Part shown: positions 15,689 to 24,029 of the stretch, piece after piece
Numbering within the stretch: the stretch's first letter is position 1
How the letters are laid out: each line of letters opens with the position of its first letter
Assembly (NCBI RefSeq): GCF_030283205.1
Contig: NZ_JASNWF010000035.1
Location: 1 to 64,000, forward strand
Direction: 5' to 3'
Length of the DNA: 64,000 bases
DNA from: Actinomadura opuntiae
GTDB taxonomy: Bacteria > Actinomycetota > Actinomycetes > Streptosporangiales > Streptosporangiaceae
Translations under genes and position numbers: made by a program
Notes under the pieces: model-generated
Databases searched by the model: none
What the model was told of the DNA's origin: nothing
The model's input: only the letters and a program-made list of their open reading frames with translations

Positions 15689-16791
15689 ATCTGGAGCTGG
15701 TCGGCCAGGCGGGCACGGTGGACGCTCGGCGAGCCGAACAGGAGCTCGGAGCTCTTGGCGCGCTTGTAGTAGAGGTGCGCGTCGTGCTCCCAGGTGTAGC
15801 CGACGCCTCCGTGGTACTGGACCATGTTCGTGGCCGTCTGGAAGTAGGCGGGGCCGATGTAGGTCTGCGCGAGCGCGGCGGCCGTCGGCAGCTCGGCCAC
15901 GTCGTGGTCGGCGGTCCAGGCGGCGTAGCGCAGGACGGACTGGGCGAGCTCCCAGGCGCCGTACATGTCGGCGCAGCCGTGCTTGACGGCCTGGTAGGAG
16001 CCGATGGGGCGGCCGAACTGCACCCGCGCCTTCGCGTACTCGACGGTCAGCTCCGTCGCCCGCCGCATCCCGCCGACCTGCTCGGCGGCGAGCGCGACGG
16101 CGGCGCGGCCGGCGACGGTCTCCAGCGCGGCGCCGGGGTCGGCGCTGACCAGCCGGCGGGCGGGCGTTGCGGCGAAGGCGACCTTGGCGAGCCGCCGGGT
16201 CGGGTCGAGACCGGTCAGGGCCGTCCGGGTGACGCCGGGTGCGCCGCGCTCCACCGCGAACCAGCCGGGCCCGCCGGACGTGCGCGCGTAGACGAGGATC
16301 AGGTCGGCGGAGTCGCCGGCGAGGACCGGGCTCTTGGTGCCGGTCAGCTCCCAGCGGCCGTCGCGCTCGGCGGCCGTGGTGGCGCCGCCCGCGAGGTCCC
16401 AGGTGCCGTCCTCCGCGGCGGCGACCGTCCCGATGAGGTCGCCGGCGGCCAGCCTCGGCAGGTGGTCGCCGCCGGCGCCGACGTCGTCGAGGGCGAGCAG
16501 CACGTCGGTGGCCAGCACGGCCGAGGCCAGGAACGGCGACGGCGTCAGCGCGGCGCCGAGTTCCTCCAGGACCACGGCGCGCTCCACGTTGCCCGCGCCG
16601 GCGCCGCCGAACGCCTCCGGCACGACCAGGCCGAGGACGCCGAGGTCGCCGAGGGTGCGCCACAGCGCGCGGTCGAACCCGTCCGCGGAGTCCATCGCCT
16701 CGCGGACCGCCGCGCTCGGCGCCCGGTCGGCGAGGACCTTGCGGACGGTCGCCCGCAGCTCCTCCTGCTCGGGGTCCAGTACGAGCCTCAT
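15685..16791 (-). CDS. Acyl-CoA dehydrogenase, catalytic-type subunit of a pair
   Basis: A 368-residue flavoprotein oxidising an acyl-CoA to its enoyl-CoA. The C-terminal 'YHGGVGYTWEHDAHLYYKRAK' keeps a glutamate (about residue 335) at the canonical active-base position. The usual FAD-tail 'GGTxEVQR' motif is absent; the protein ends 33 residues after that glutamate. It overlaps the upstream 401-residue paralogue by ATGA (16788-16791). Adjacent pairs in which one member supplies the base and the other the nucleotide-binding tail form alpha2beta2 enzymes in actinobacterial steroid side-chain degradation (FadE26-27 and FadE28-29 type). I infer the same architecture here. Confidence 0.88.
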   Translation of the reverse strand: MRLVLDPEQEELRATVRKVLADRAPSAAVREAMDSADGFDRALWRTLGDLGVLGLVVPEAFGGAGAGNVERAVVLEELGAALTPSPFLASAVLATDVLLALDDVGAGGDHLPRLAAGDLIGTVAAAEDGTWDLAGGATTAAERDGRWELTGTKSPVLAGDSADLILVYARTSGGPGWFAVERGAPGVTRTALTGLDPTRRLAKVAFAATPARRLVSADPGAALETVAGRAAVALAAEQVGGMRRATELTVEYAKARVQFGRPIGSYQAVKHGCADMYGAWELAQSVLRYAAWTADHDVAELPTAAALAQTYIGPAYFQTATNMVQYHGGVGYTWEHDAHLYYKRAKSSELLFGSPSVHRARLADQLQI

Positions 16792-17993
16792 CGGGCGTCC
16801 TCCGTCCGCTGCGTGCCGACCCTGAGTTCGCGGAACGGGACGTCCCGGTCCACCTGCGGTTCCTTCGGCAGCCCGAGGATCCGCTCGCCGATGATGCTGC
16901 GCTGCACCTCGTTGGTGCCGCCCGCGATGCTCGTCGCGGGCGCGGAGTTGATGCCGAGCGCGAGGTCGTCGCCGTGCCGGTCACCCGGTTCCCACGCGAC
17001 CGCGCCGGCGCCGGCCAGCTCCCCGGCGACCTCGATCGCGCGGCGCAGCTGGAGCGCACCGGCGAGCTTGGCGACCGAGCCCCGCGCGCCCGGCGGACGA
17101 CCCGCCTGGATCTCCTGCCGCATCCGCGCGTTGAACAGCTCCAGCGCGCGCTCGTGCGCGTACAGCCCGGCGAGCCGCTCGCGGTGCGCCGGGACGTCGG
17201 TGGCGCCCTTCCGGCGGGCCAGGGCGAGCACCGCCTCGAAGCCGAGCGCGCTGCTGCGTGACGGGCGGGCCGAGCCGATCGACACCCGCTCGTGCCCGAG
17301 CATGGTGATCGCCGCCCGCCACCCCTGCCCGACCTCGCCGATGACCGCGTCGGCGGGGATGCGCACGTCGTCCAGGTAGACCTCGTTGAACGGCGCCTTG
17401 CCGGACATGTCCTTCAACGGCCGGACGGTCACGCCGGGCGCGTGCATGTCCACGATGAACATCGTGAGTCCCGCATGCTTCGGGACGTCGGGGTCGGTCC
17501 GGGCCAGCAGTGCGCCGAAGTCGGCCCACTGGGCGTTGGTCGTCCACACCTTCTGCCCGTTCACCACCCAGCCGCCGTCGTCGCGGACGGCCCGCGCCTG
17601 CAGGCTCGCCACGTCCGACCCGGCGCCCGGCTCGGAGAACAGCTGGCACCAGATCTCCTCGCCGCTCAACAGTTTCGGCAGGTAGCGGCTCTTCTGCTCG
17701 GGCGTGCCGAGGTCGACCAGCGTCGGCCCGCACATGCCCATGTTGACGATGAAGGGGTAGGTGGGCAGGTCGTACTCGGCGGCCTCCTCGGCGAAGATCT
17801 GCTGCTCGGCCGTGCCGAGGCCCTGCCCGCCCGCCTCCTGCGGCCAGGTGATGCCGGCGAAGCCCGCCGCGTACAGCGCCGCCTGGAACCGCTTGGCCTC
17901 GCTCAGCTGCTCGGCGGGCGGCAGGCCGCCGACCGGGCCGGGGGCGTTGTCGGCGAGCCATGCGCGCGCCCTCGCGCGGTAGTCGTCTGTCAT
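16788..17993 (-). CDS. Acyl-CoA dehydrogenase, FAD-tail subunit of a pair
   Basis: A 401-residue member of the acyl-CoA dehydrogenase family. 'WCQLFSEPGAGSDVASLQ' near residue 120 and 'WVVNGQKVWTTNAQWADF' near 145 are the standard mid-domain flavin motifs. The C-terminus 'SIAGGTNEVQRSIIGERILGLP' is the FAD pyrophosphate-binding tail. The GGxGY-x-x-E catalytic loop is missing; 'INSAPATSIAGG' stands in its place. This complements the following gene, which has the glutamate but no tail. ATG 17993 is 17 bp after the phosphotransferase gene. A heterotetramer acting on a bulky or branched acyl-CoA is the simplest reading. Confidence 0.88.
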   Translation of the reverse strand: MTDDYRARARAWLADNAPGPVGGLPPAEQLSEAKRFQAALYAAGFAGITWPQEAGGQGLGTAEQQIFAEEAAEYDLPTYPFIVNMGMCGPTLVDLGTPEQKSRYLPKLLSGEEIWCQLFSEPGAGSDVASLQARAVRDDGGWVVNGQKVWTTNAQWADFGALLARTDPDVPKHAGLTMFIVDMHAPGVTVRPLKDMSGKAPFNEVYLDDVRIPADAVIGEVGQGWRAAITMLGHERVSIGSARPSRSSALGFEAVLALARRKGATDVPAHRERLAGLYAHERALELFNARMRQEIQAGRPPGARGSVAKLAGALQLRRAIEVAGELAGAGAVAWEPGDRHGDDLALGINSAPATSIAGGTNEVQRSIIGERILGLPKEPQVDRDVPFRELRVGTQRTEDAR

Positions 17994-18010
17994 CTCGTCG
18001 TCTCCGCTCG

Positions 18011-19066
18011 TCAGATGTCCTGTGCGCGCAGGCCCGCGCGGGCCTTCTCGGCCAGCTCGACGCCGAGGGACGCGCGCTCGCGGGCCTCCGCCAGGTAGCC
18101 GTCGTCGGCCATGTGTCCGGCCAGGTAGCGGGCCTGCACCCCGGCGCCGATGCACGCCGACCGCCACTGCGCGAACGCCACCCAGTACGGGAGGTCGGAC
18201 ACGTCGCGCCCCGACAGCCGCGCATACCGTCCGGCGAGGTCCGCGCGGGAAGCGAAGCCCGGCACGGTCGTCGGCCCGGGCGGCGCGGCGCCGGCCGGAT
18301 CGTCCGGTTCCTGCCACGTCGACAGCAGGTAGCCGAGGTCGGCGAGGGCGTCGCCGGACGTCGCCAGCTCCCAGTCGAACACCGCCCGGACCGTCCCGTC
18401 CGGGCCGAACGCGAGGTTCCCGGGCCGGTAGTCGCCGTGCACGATGCCCGTGCCCTGTTCCGGTACGCGCGCGGCGAGCAGGTCGTGCACCTCGACGAGC
18501 AGCGGCAGGTACTCGGCGCCGGACTGGTGCGCCTGATGCAGCCAGCGCCGCAGCTGCCGCTCGGCGAACCCGGTACGGCGCACCATGTCGCCGAGGCCGG
18601 CCTCGTGCGGGTCGATCGCGTGCAACGCGACGAGGACCCGGACGAGGCTCTCGCACGCGTTCTCTTTCGCCTCCGGAGTCAGCTGGTGAGCGGCGTTGCG
18701 GTCGGTGAGGACGATCCCGTCCACGAACCCCATCACGTAGAAGGGCGCACCGGTCACGGCGGCGTCGTCGCAGAAGGCCAGCGGCTGCGCGACGGGGACG
18801 CCCGTCCCGGCCATCGCCGAGATGAACCGCCATTCCCGGCCCATGTCGTGCGCGGTCTCGAGCACGCCTCCCGTCGGCGGCCGGCGCAGCGCGTAGGCGG
18901 CACCGGCGGCGTCGGTGACCCGGTACGTCAGGTTCGACCGCCCGCCGGACACCAGACCGAACGCGACCGGCCCGGCCAGCCCCTCCACATGGGACGCCAG
19001 CCACTCCCCGACCCGCTCGGCGTCGATCCCCGGCGGACCGGGGACGGCCGCGCGCCCGTCCCGCAT
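18011..19066 (-). CDS. Phosphotransferase family protein (APH/ACAD10-like kinase fold)
   Basis: A 351-residue aminoglycoside-phosphotransferase-fold protein of the type found beside acyl-CoA dehydrogenases. It resembles the kinase part of ACAD10/ACAD11, which act on 4-hydroxy-acyl-CoAs by phosphorylating the hydroxyl before elimination. Kinase motifs are visible: 'SGGRSNLTYRV' as glycine-rich loop near residue 42, catalytic 'GIVHGDYRPGNLAF' near 215 and metal-binding 'AVFDWELATSGD' near 235. It lies 5 bp after a 424-residue acyl-CoA dehydrogenase, reproducing the ACAD-kinase partnership as separate genes. 4-hydroxy acid catabolism is therefore a reasonable, unproven guess. Confidence 0.85.
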   Translation of the reverse strand: MRDGRAAVPGPPGIDAERVGEWLASHVEGLAGPVAFGLVSGGRSNLTYRVTDAAGAAYALRRPPTGGVLETAHDMGREWRFISAMAGTGVPVAQPLAFCDDAAVTGAPFYVMGFVDGIVLTDRNAAHQLTPEAKENACESLVRVLVALHAIDPHEAGLGDMVRRTGFAERQLRRWLHQAHQSGAEYLPLLVEVHDLLAARVPEQGTGIVHGDYRPGNLAFGPDGTVRAVFDWELATSGDALADLGYLLSTWQEPDDPAGAAPPGPTTVPGFASRADLAGRYARLSGRDVSDLPYWVAFAQWRSACIGAGVQARYLAGHMADDGYLAEARERASLGVELAEKARAGLRAQDI

Positions 19067-19071
19067 CGCCG

Positions 19072-20346
19072 TCAGCCCTTCCCCGCGCCGGATCGGATCC
19101 GGTTCGGCCCGGCGAAGCCGAACAGGTAGCCGGCGACCTTGCGCATCTGGACCTCCTCGGCGCCCTCGGTGATCCGGTAGCGGCGGTGGTGCCGGTAGAT
19201 GTGCTCGAACGGGGTGTGCCGGGTGTAGCCGAGGCCGCCGTGCACCTGCATCGCCCGGTCCGCCGCCTCGCACACGAACCGGTTCGCGCGGTAGTTGCAC
19301 ATCGACACCTTGTCGCTGATCTCCGCGTGCGGGACCCGGTCCAGCTCCCAGGCCGTCTTGCGGACGAGCCCGCGCAGCATCTCCGCCTCGGTCTGCAACT
19401 CCACCAGCGGCCACTGGATCGCCTGCCGGGTCGCCAGCGGCTGCCCGAACGTCACCCGCTCCCGCGCGTACGCGACGCTGCGGTCGATGCAGTACTGGCC
19501 CGCGCCGACGCCGGACGCCGCCTGCCGGATCCGGTTCTCGTGCACGAAGGTCTGCGCGACCGCGAGCCCCTCCCCCTCGGCGCCGAACACCGCCGAGTCC
19601 GGGACCCGCACGTCCCGGATGGTGACCTCGGCGTGGTCGGTGGGCATGTTCAGCGTCCACCAGTGGAAGTCGACCGAGAACCCCGGGGCGTCGGTGGGGA
19701 CGAAGAACGCGGTGATGCCCCGCGCGTCGCCCGGCTTGCCGGAGGTTCGGGCGAACACCACGTCGTGGGTCGCCGAGTGCATGCCGGAGTTGAAGCGCTT
19801 GGCGCCGTTGAGGATCCAGTCGCCGCCGTCGCGGACGGCGGTGGTCTCCATCCACGTCGCGTCGCTGCCGTGGTCGGGCTCGGTGAGGCCGAAGCCGATG
19901 CGCTTCTCGCGGGCGAGCATCGGCTGCAGGAACTCCTCCTTCTGCTCGTCCGTCCCGAACTCCAGGAGCATGTGCGCGAACGGGAAGTTCCCGACGACCG
20001 ACGACTCGTTCTGCAGGTCGTTGTGCAGGCCGAGGCCCTTGTGCGCGAGGTGCTCGCGGATCACCGCCATGTCCAGGTTCGTGCCGCCGGAGCCGCCGAG
20101 CGACTCCGGCAGGCCGTAGCGCAGCCAGCCCGCGGCGTCCGCGCGCCGGAACATCTCGGCGAGCAGCTCCTCCCATTCCGGGCGCGGGACGCCGCCGTTC
20201 TCGAAGTCGGTGCGCGCGTACTCGCGGCGGTGGTCGAAGAACCGCTCGTTGTCGTCCTGCGCCTGCAGCGGCGCGATCTCGCGCTCGATGAACGCGTCGA
20301 GATCGGCCAGGAGCCGGGTCAGCTCCGCGGGCAACTCGAAGTCCAC
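19072..20346 (-). CDS. Acyl-CoA dehydrogenase (ACAD10/11-like)
   Basis: A 424-residue acyl-CoA dehydrogenase. Flavin-contact motifs are 'IGFGLTEPDHGSDATWMET' near residue 150 and 'WILNGAKRFNSGMHSATHDVV' near 178. The C-terminal block is 'QVHGGLGYTRHTPFEHIYRHHRRYRITEGAEEVQ'. At the canonical base position of the GGxG loop there is His rather than Glu (GYTRH). An 'ENR' motif in the preceding helical region could supply a relocated glutamate, as in other family branches. GTG 20346 is preceded by AGGGAGGG. It starts the tight part of the operon (5-bp gap to the phosphotransferase). Confidence 0.88.
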   Translation of the reverse strand: MDFELPAELTRLLADLDAFIEREIAPLQAQDDNERFFDHRREYARTDFENGGVPRPEWEELLAEMFRRADAAGWLRYGLPESLGGSGGTNLDMAVIREHLAHKGLGLHNDLQNESSVVGNFPFAHMLLEFGTDEQKEEFLQPMLAREKRIGFGLTEPDHGSDATWMETTAVRDGGDWILNGAKRFNSGMHSATHDVVFARTSGKPGDARGITAFFVPTDAPGFSVDFHWWTLNMPTDHAEVTIRDVRVPDSAVFGAEGEGLAVAQTFVHENRIRQAASGVGAGQYCIDRSVAYARERVTFGQPLATRQAIQWPLVELQTEAEMLRGLVRKTAWELDRVPHAEISDKVSMCNYRANRFVCEAADRAMQVHGGLGYTRHTPFEHIYRHHRRYRITEGAEEVQMRKVAGYLFGFAGPNRIRSGAGKG

Positions 20347-20428
20347 TCACCCTCCCTAACGCTTGCTCTGGCCAGCTTGGCACCGCGGACGGGCGGCGGG
20401 GAAGCCGCCCGCACCCGGCCGGTCCCGG

Positions 20429-21988
20429 TCAGCCGATCTTCGTTCCGTGCGACTCCCAGTACGGGTCGCGCAGCTGCCGCTTGAGCGCCTTGCCCGACGG
20501 GTTGCGCGGCACCTCGGCGATCCGGTCGAACCCGCGCGGCACCTTGTAGGAGGCCAGGTGCTCGCGGCAGAACGCGTCCAGTTCGGCGTCGGTCGCCTCG
20601 GCGTCCGGGTGCACGACGATCGCCGCCTGCACGGACTCTCCCCACTCCTGCGACGGGATCCCGAACACGGCCGCGTCCGCGATGGCCGGGTGCGCGGTCA
20701 GCACGGCCTCGATCTCGGCCGGGTAGATGTTCACCCCGCCCGAGATGATCATGTCGGTGCGGCGGTCGCAGATGTAGTAGAAGCCCTCCTCGTCGCGGTA
20801 GGCGATGTCGCCGACCGTCAGCCACTCGCCGAGCTTGGCGTCCTCGAACTTGCGGTCCGCCTTGTAGTAGGCGTCGAACGTCGCCTTGCTGCGCACGTAA
20901 AGATCACCGGGCACGTGCGGCTCCTCGACGCGCTCGCCCTTGTCGTCGAACAGCGCGATCTCGATGCCGGGCGCGGGACGGCCGCAGCTGCCCGGTTTGC
21001 GCATCTGGTCCTAGGGCCGCAGGATCGTGTCGACGCCCAGCTCGGTCGACCCGTACACCTCGAACAGCGACCCGTCGCCGATCTTCTCGACGTAGCGGCG
21101 CTTCAGCTCGAACGGCCAGGGCGCCGCGTTGGCGATGAACCGCCGCAGCGACGACAGGTCGCGGGCGGCGATCACCTCGTCCGGCAGGTCGAGCACGCGC
21201 CGGATCGGGGTCGGCGCGGAGAACGTCGCGGTCACCCTGTGCTTCTCGACCAGCTCCAGCCAGCGCTCGGGATCGAAGTCGCGCATCACCACGACCGTCC
21301 CGCCCATCTGCTGGACGATCAGCATGAAGCTCATCGGGCCGGAGTGGTACAGCGGCCCGGTCGTCAGGTAGACGTCCTCGGGCTGGTAGCCGATCTCGGT
21401 GACCAGGCCGATGACGATCTCCGGGTCGGGCTGCCCGCGCACCACGCCCTTCGGCTTGCCGGTCGTCCCGGAGGTGTAGAACATCGCGGTGCCGGCGGCC
21501 GGGTCGTCGCCGGCGGCCGACGGCTCGGTGTCCGGGCTCGCGGCGGCGCCCGCGTCCAGGTCCGACGCCCACTCCGGCACGCCTCCGGTCGCGCAGCGGA
21601 ACGCCAGCCAGCTCCCGACGCCCTCGACCTCGCGCGCCGCGAGCTCCAGCTGGGCCGCCTGCTCGGCGTCGAACAGCACGATCGCGCTGTCGGCGTTCCC
21701 GACGACGTAGGCCGCCTCCTCCGGGCTCAGCCGGTAGTTCAGCGGGACGCCGATCGCGCCGGCCTTGCGCAGCGCCGCGATCAGCGCGACTACCTCGGTA
21801 CTGTTGCGCCCGCACCAGGTGACCTTGGTGCCCGCCCGGACACCGAGGCTCACCAGCAGGTTGGCGTAGCGGTTGACCAGCGCGTTGAACTCGGCGTAGC
21901 TCAGCCGCCGGTCCCCCTCGATGATCGCGGTCCTGGACGGGTGCGCGGCGGTCAGCGCCGCCAGCGGATCGGGGACGGGTGCGGTCAC
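20429..21988 (-). pseudogene. AMP-binding acyl-CoA synthetase interrupted by one in-frame amber codon
   Basis: Translated straight through, this is a normal 519-residue fatty-acyl-CoA ligase. The N-terminal part has the P-loop 'MFYTSGTTGKPKGV' near residue 170 and 'EVYGSTELG' near 318. The C-terminal part has 'LTVGDIAYRDEEGFYYICDRRTDMIISGGVNIYPAEIE' and the catalytic Lys in 'NPSGKALKRQ'. Codon 326 (21011-21013) is TAG in the same frame between ILRP and DQMRKPGSCG, where GAG (Glu) would give a typical ligase sequence. Nothing else is degraded. It is a fresh nonsense mutation, a sequencing error or a readthrough site. It is the first gene of the acyl-CoA operon, divergent from TetR. Confidence 0.85.
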
Positions 21989-22019
21989 GGTGTCACACTC
22001 CCGGTAGCCGGCTGGGATG

Positions 22020-22046
22020 GCATTGAACGAATGTACGTTGGAATGC
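22020..22046. promoter_or_regulatory. Palindromic operator candidate between acyl-CoA operon and TetR
   Basis: GCATT-g-AACG-aatgta-CGTT-gg-AATGC is an almost perfect 27-bp inverted repeat in the 83-bp divergent region. It is the obvious binding site for the neighbouring TetR protein controlling the acyl-CoA operon. Confidence 0.55.
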
Positions 22047-22071
22047 AGGCGGAATCCAGAGGAGGATCTTC

Positions 22072-22770
22072 GTGGACGACGACGCAGGCGCCGCGCCGCA
22101 GCGCGCGTCCCGGGGGCGCGGCACCCCGGCCCACCGCACGCCCGCCGACGTCACGCCCACGTCGAGCGACGCGCTGTCGCGGCCGGGCGACACGCCCGGC
22201 ACCCGGATCCTCATCTCGGCGGCCGTCGAGACGATGTCGGAGAAGGGGTTCAACGGCACGTCGGTGCGCGACGTCGCCGACCGCGCCGGGATGAGCCCGG
22301 CCGTGCTCTACCACTACTTCGGCTCCAAGCACGACCTGCTCGTGGCGATCATGCACCGGACCATCGACCACCTCATCGAGCGGTGCCGGGCGGTGCTCGA
22401 CGCGGGGCCGCCCGACCCCGCCGGCCGGCTGCGCCGGCTCGTCCGCGAGCACGTCCTCGTGCACACCGAGCTGCGCCGCGAGGCCGTGCTCGGCGTCGGC
22501 GAGATGCACAGCATCGAGGAGCGCGAGCGCGCGCTGCTCATCGGCAAGCGCGACGAGCACGAGCGGCTGTTCCACCGGGTCGTCGACGACGGCGTGGCGT
22601 CCGGCGCGTTCGGCACGCCCTATCCCGCCGAGGCGGTGCGCGGCATCCTCACGATGGCGACGGGCGTGTCGGTGTGGTTCCGCGAGGACGGCCCGCTCGC
22701 CGCCGTCGAGGTCGCCGACCGCTTCGGCCGCCTCGCCCTGGCCCTGGTCGAGGCCGACCCCGGCGCCTGA
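22072..22770 (+). CDS. TetR/AcrR family regulator of the acyl-CoA operon
   Basis: A 232-residue TetR repressor with a 40-residue Pro/Thr/Ala-rich N-terminal extension before the helix-turn-helix (about residues 44-90: 'NGTSVRDVADRAGMSPAVLYHYFGSK'). The rest is the helical acyl-CoA-type ligand domain. GTG 22072 is preceded by GAGGAG at good spacing. It is divergent from the acyl-CoA synthetase gene across a palindromic operator candidate. KstR2- and FadR-like TetR proteins in this setting are released by acyl-CoA ligands, which would match the operon's products. The stop is 3 bp from the convergent lipoprotein gene's stop. Confidence 0.9.
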   Translation: MDDDAGAAPQRASRGRGTPAHRTPADVTPTSSDALSRPGDTPGTRILISAAVETMSEKGFNGTSVRDVADRAGMSPAVLYHYFGSKHDLLVAIMHRTIDHLIERCRAVLDAGPPDPAGRLRRLVREHVLVHTELRREAVLGVGEMHSIEERERALLIGKRDEHERLFHRVVDDGVASGAFGTPYPAEAVRGILTMATGVSVWFREDGPLAAVEVADRFGRLALALVEADPGA

Positions 22771-22773
22771 CCC

Positions 22774-24027
22774 TCAGCGCTCGAAGCGGGTCGTGCGGCG
22801 GACCTTGTCGAGCGAGGCGAGGATCGCGTCGAGGCGCTTCGCGGTCGGGTCGGTGACGTACTCCAGGACGGCGTGGTCGAACGCGGCGGCCATCACGGTC
22901 GGCATCGAGTCGGAGCCGTCGAAGCGCACCGTCCTCGCGCTCGCCAGCGTCTGCGCGATCCGCCGCGACAGCGGATCGGGGTAGTCGCTCGGCGGGACCG
23001 ACCGGTTGAGCGAGAACGCGCCGCTGCCCGGCCGCTGGATCCAGGTCTCCTGGGCCTTCGCCGTGGTCAGGTAGGCGACGAGCTTGCGCGCGGCCGGGGT
23101 GGCGCGGAACATGCCGAGCAGGTCGCCGCCGATCTCCACCGCCTGCCCGCCGGGGAACGGGACGAAGTCGTAGTCGCCGCCCGCCTGCGGGCGGCCGGAG
23201 GTCTGGCCGTAGAAGGCGGTGATGAACGACCCCGCGTGGTCGAACAGGCACCCGGGCGGGCTGGCGAACATCGGCGCGCCCGCCTTGCCGTAGCCGGTGA
23301 GCAGGACGGCGTCCGTCCCGGACGGGGTGCCGGCGACGACCGAGCCGAATTTCTGCCAGGCCTTGCGGACCGGGTCGGACGTCCACGCGAGCGTCCCCGA
23401 CACCCACTGGTCGTAGACGGCCGGACCGGACTCGTGCAGCAGCACGTCCTCGATCCAGTCGGTGCCCGGCCAGCCGGAGTTGGAGGTGTCGGCGAGCCCG
23501 AGGCACCAGGGCTTGGACGCGGCGCCGGACGCGATCTTCGCCAGGTCGTCGAACGACCCGATCGGCTGCGCCAGCCGCGCGCGCGTGTCCGCGGGCAGGC
23601 TGCGCGGGGCGTACCAGATCAGGCCCTTCACGGCCGCCTTGACGACGATGCCGTAGGGGCGGCGGACGCCGTCCGGGCCGGTGGCGCCGGTCAGGTCGCC
23701 GCCGATGCCCTGCCGGGCGCCGCCGACCGGCCTCAGCTCCCCGGCGGCGGCGTAGGTGCGCAGGTCGCCGGGGTTGGCGAGGACGGCGGTGTCGGGCGGC
23801 GTGCCGTCGTGCAGCTCGCTTGCGAGGACGGCACGGGCGTCGCGGGTCCCGGTGTAGTCGACGTGGATGCCGGTGCTCTTCTCGAAGCCGGACAGCATCG
23901 CCCGGAACGCATCGCCCTCGGCCCCCGTCCACGAGCCGAGCACCGTGACGCTCTCGCCGGACCCGGCGCCGCCGCAGGACACGGTGGTGAACGCGCAGAG
24001 CAGGAGGAGCGCTGCCAGCAGTCGCAC
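22774..24027 (-). CDS. Extracellular solute-binding lipoprotein (carbohydrate ABC type)
   Basis: A 417-residue periplasmic-binding-protein-like lipoprotein. The signal region 'RLLAALLLLCAFTTVSC' ends at a lipidatable Cys18; the -3 residue is Thr, so the lipobox is weak. Mature-domain features fit family 1 solute-binding proteins: 'VTVLGSWTGAEGDAFRAML', 'VDYTGTRDARAVL' and 'DTAVLANPGDL'. GTG 24027 follows AGGAG by 6 nt and the stop of the upstream membrane protein by 2 nt, so the two are co-expressed. No ABC permease or ATPase accompanies it, unlike normal importers. It may be a sensor or serve a distant transporter. Confidence 0.85.
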   Translation of the reverse strand: MRLLAALLLLCAFTTVSCGGAGSGESVTVLGSWTGAEGDAFRAMLSGFEKSTGIHVDYTGTRDARAVLASELHDGTPPDTAVLANPGDLRTYAAAGELRPVGGARQGIGGDLTGATGPDGVRRPYGIVVKAAVKGLIWYAPRSLPADTRARLAQPIGSFDDLAKIASGAASKPWCLGLADTSNSGWPGTDWIEDVLLHESGPAVYDQWVSGTLAWTSDPVRKAWQKFGSVVAGTPSGTDAVLLTGYGKAGAPMFASPPGCLFDHAGSFITAFYGQTSGRPQAGGDYDFVPFPGGQAVEIGGDLLGMFRATPAARKLVAYLTTAKAQETWIQRPGSGAFSLNRSVPPSDYPDPLSRRIAQTLASARTVRFDGSDSMPTVMAAAFDHAVLEYVTDPTAKRLDAILASLDKVRRTTRFER

Positions 24028-24029
24028 GG

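Noticed and set aside
14141..17059. A 972-codon minus-strand frame
   Set aside because: It crosses the PYROXD2-like gene antisense and two dehydrogenases out of frame, with low-complexity Arg/Gly composition; it is a shadow of real genes.
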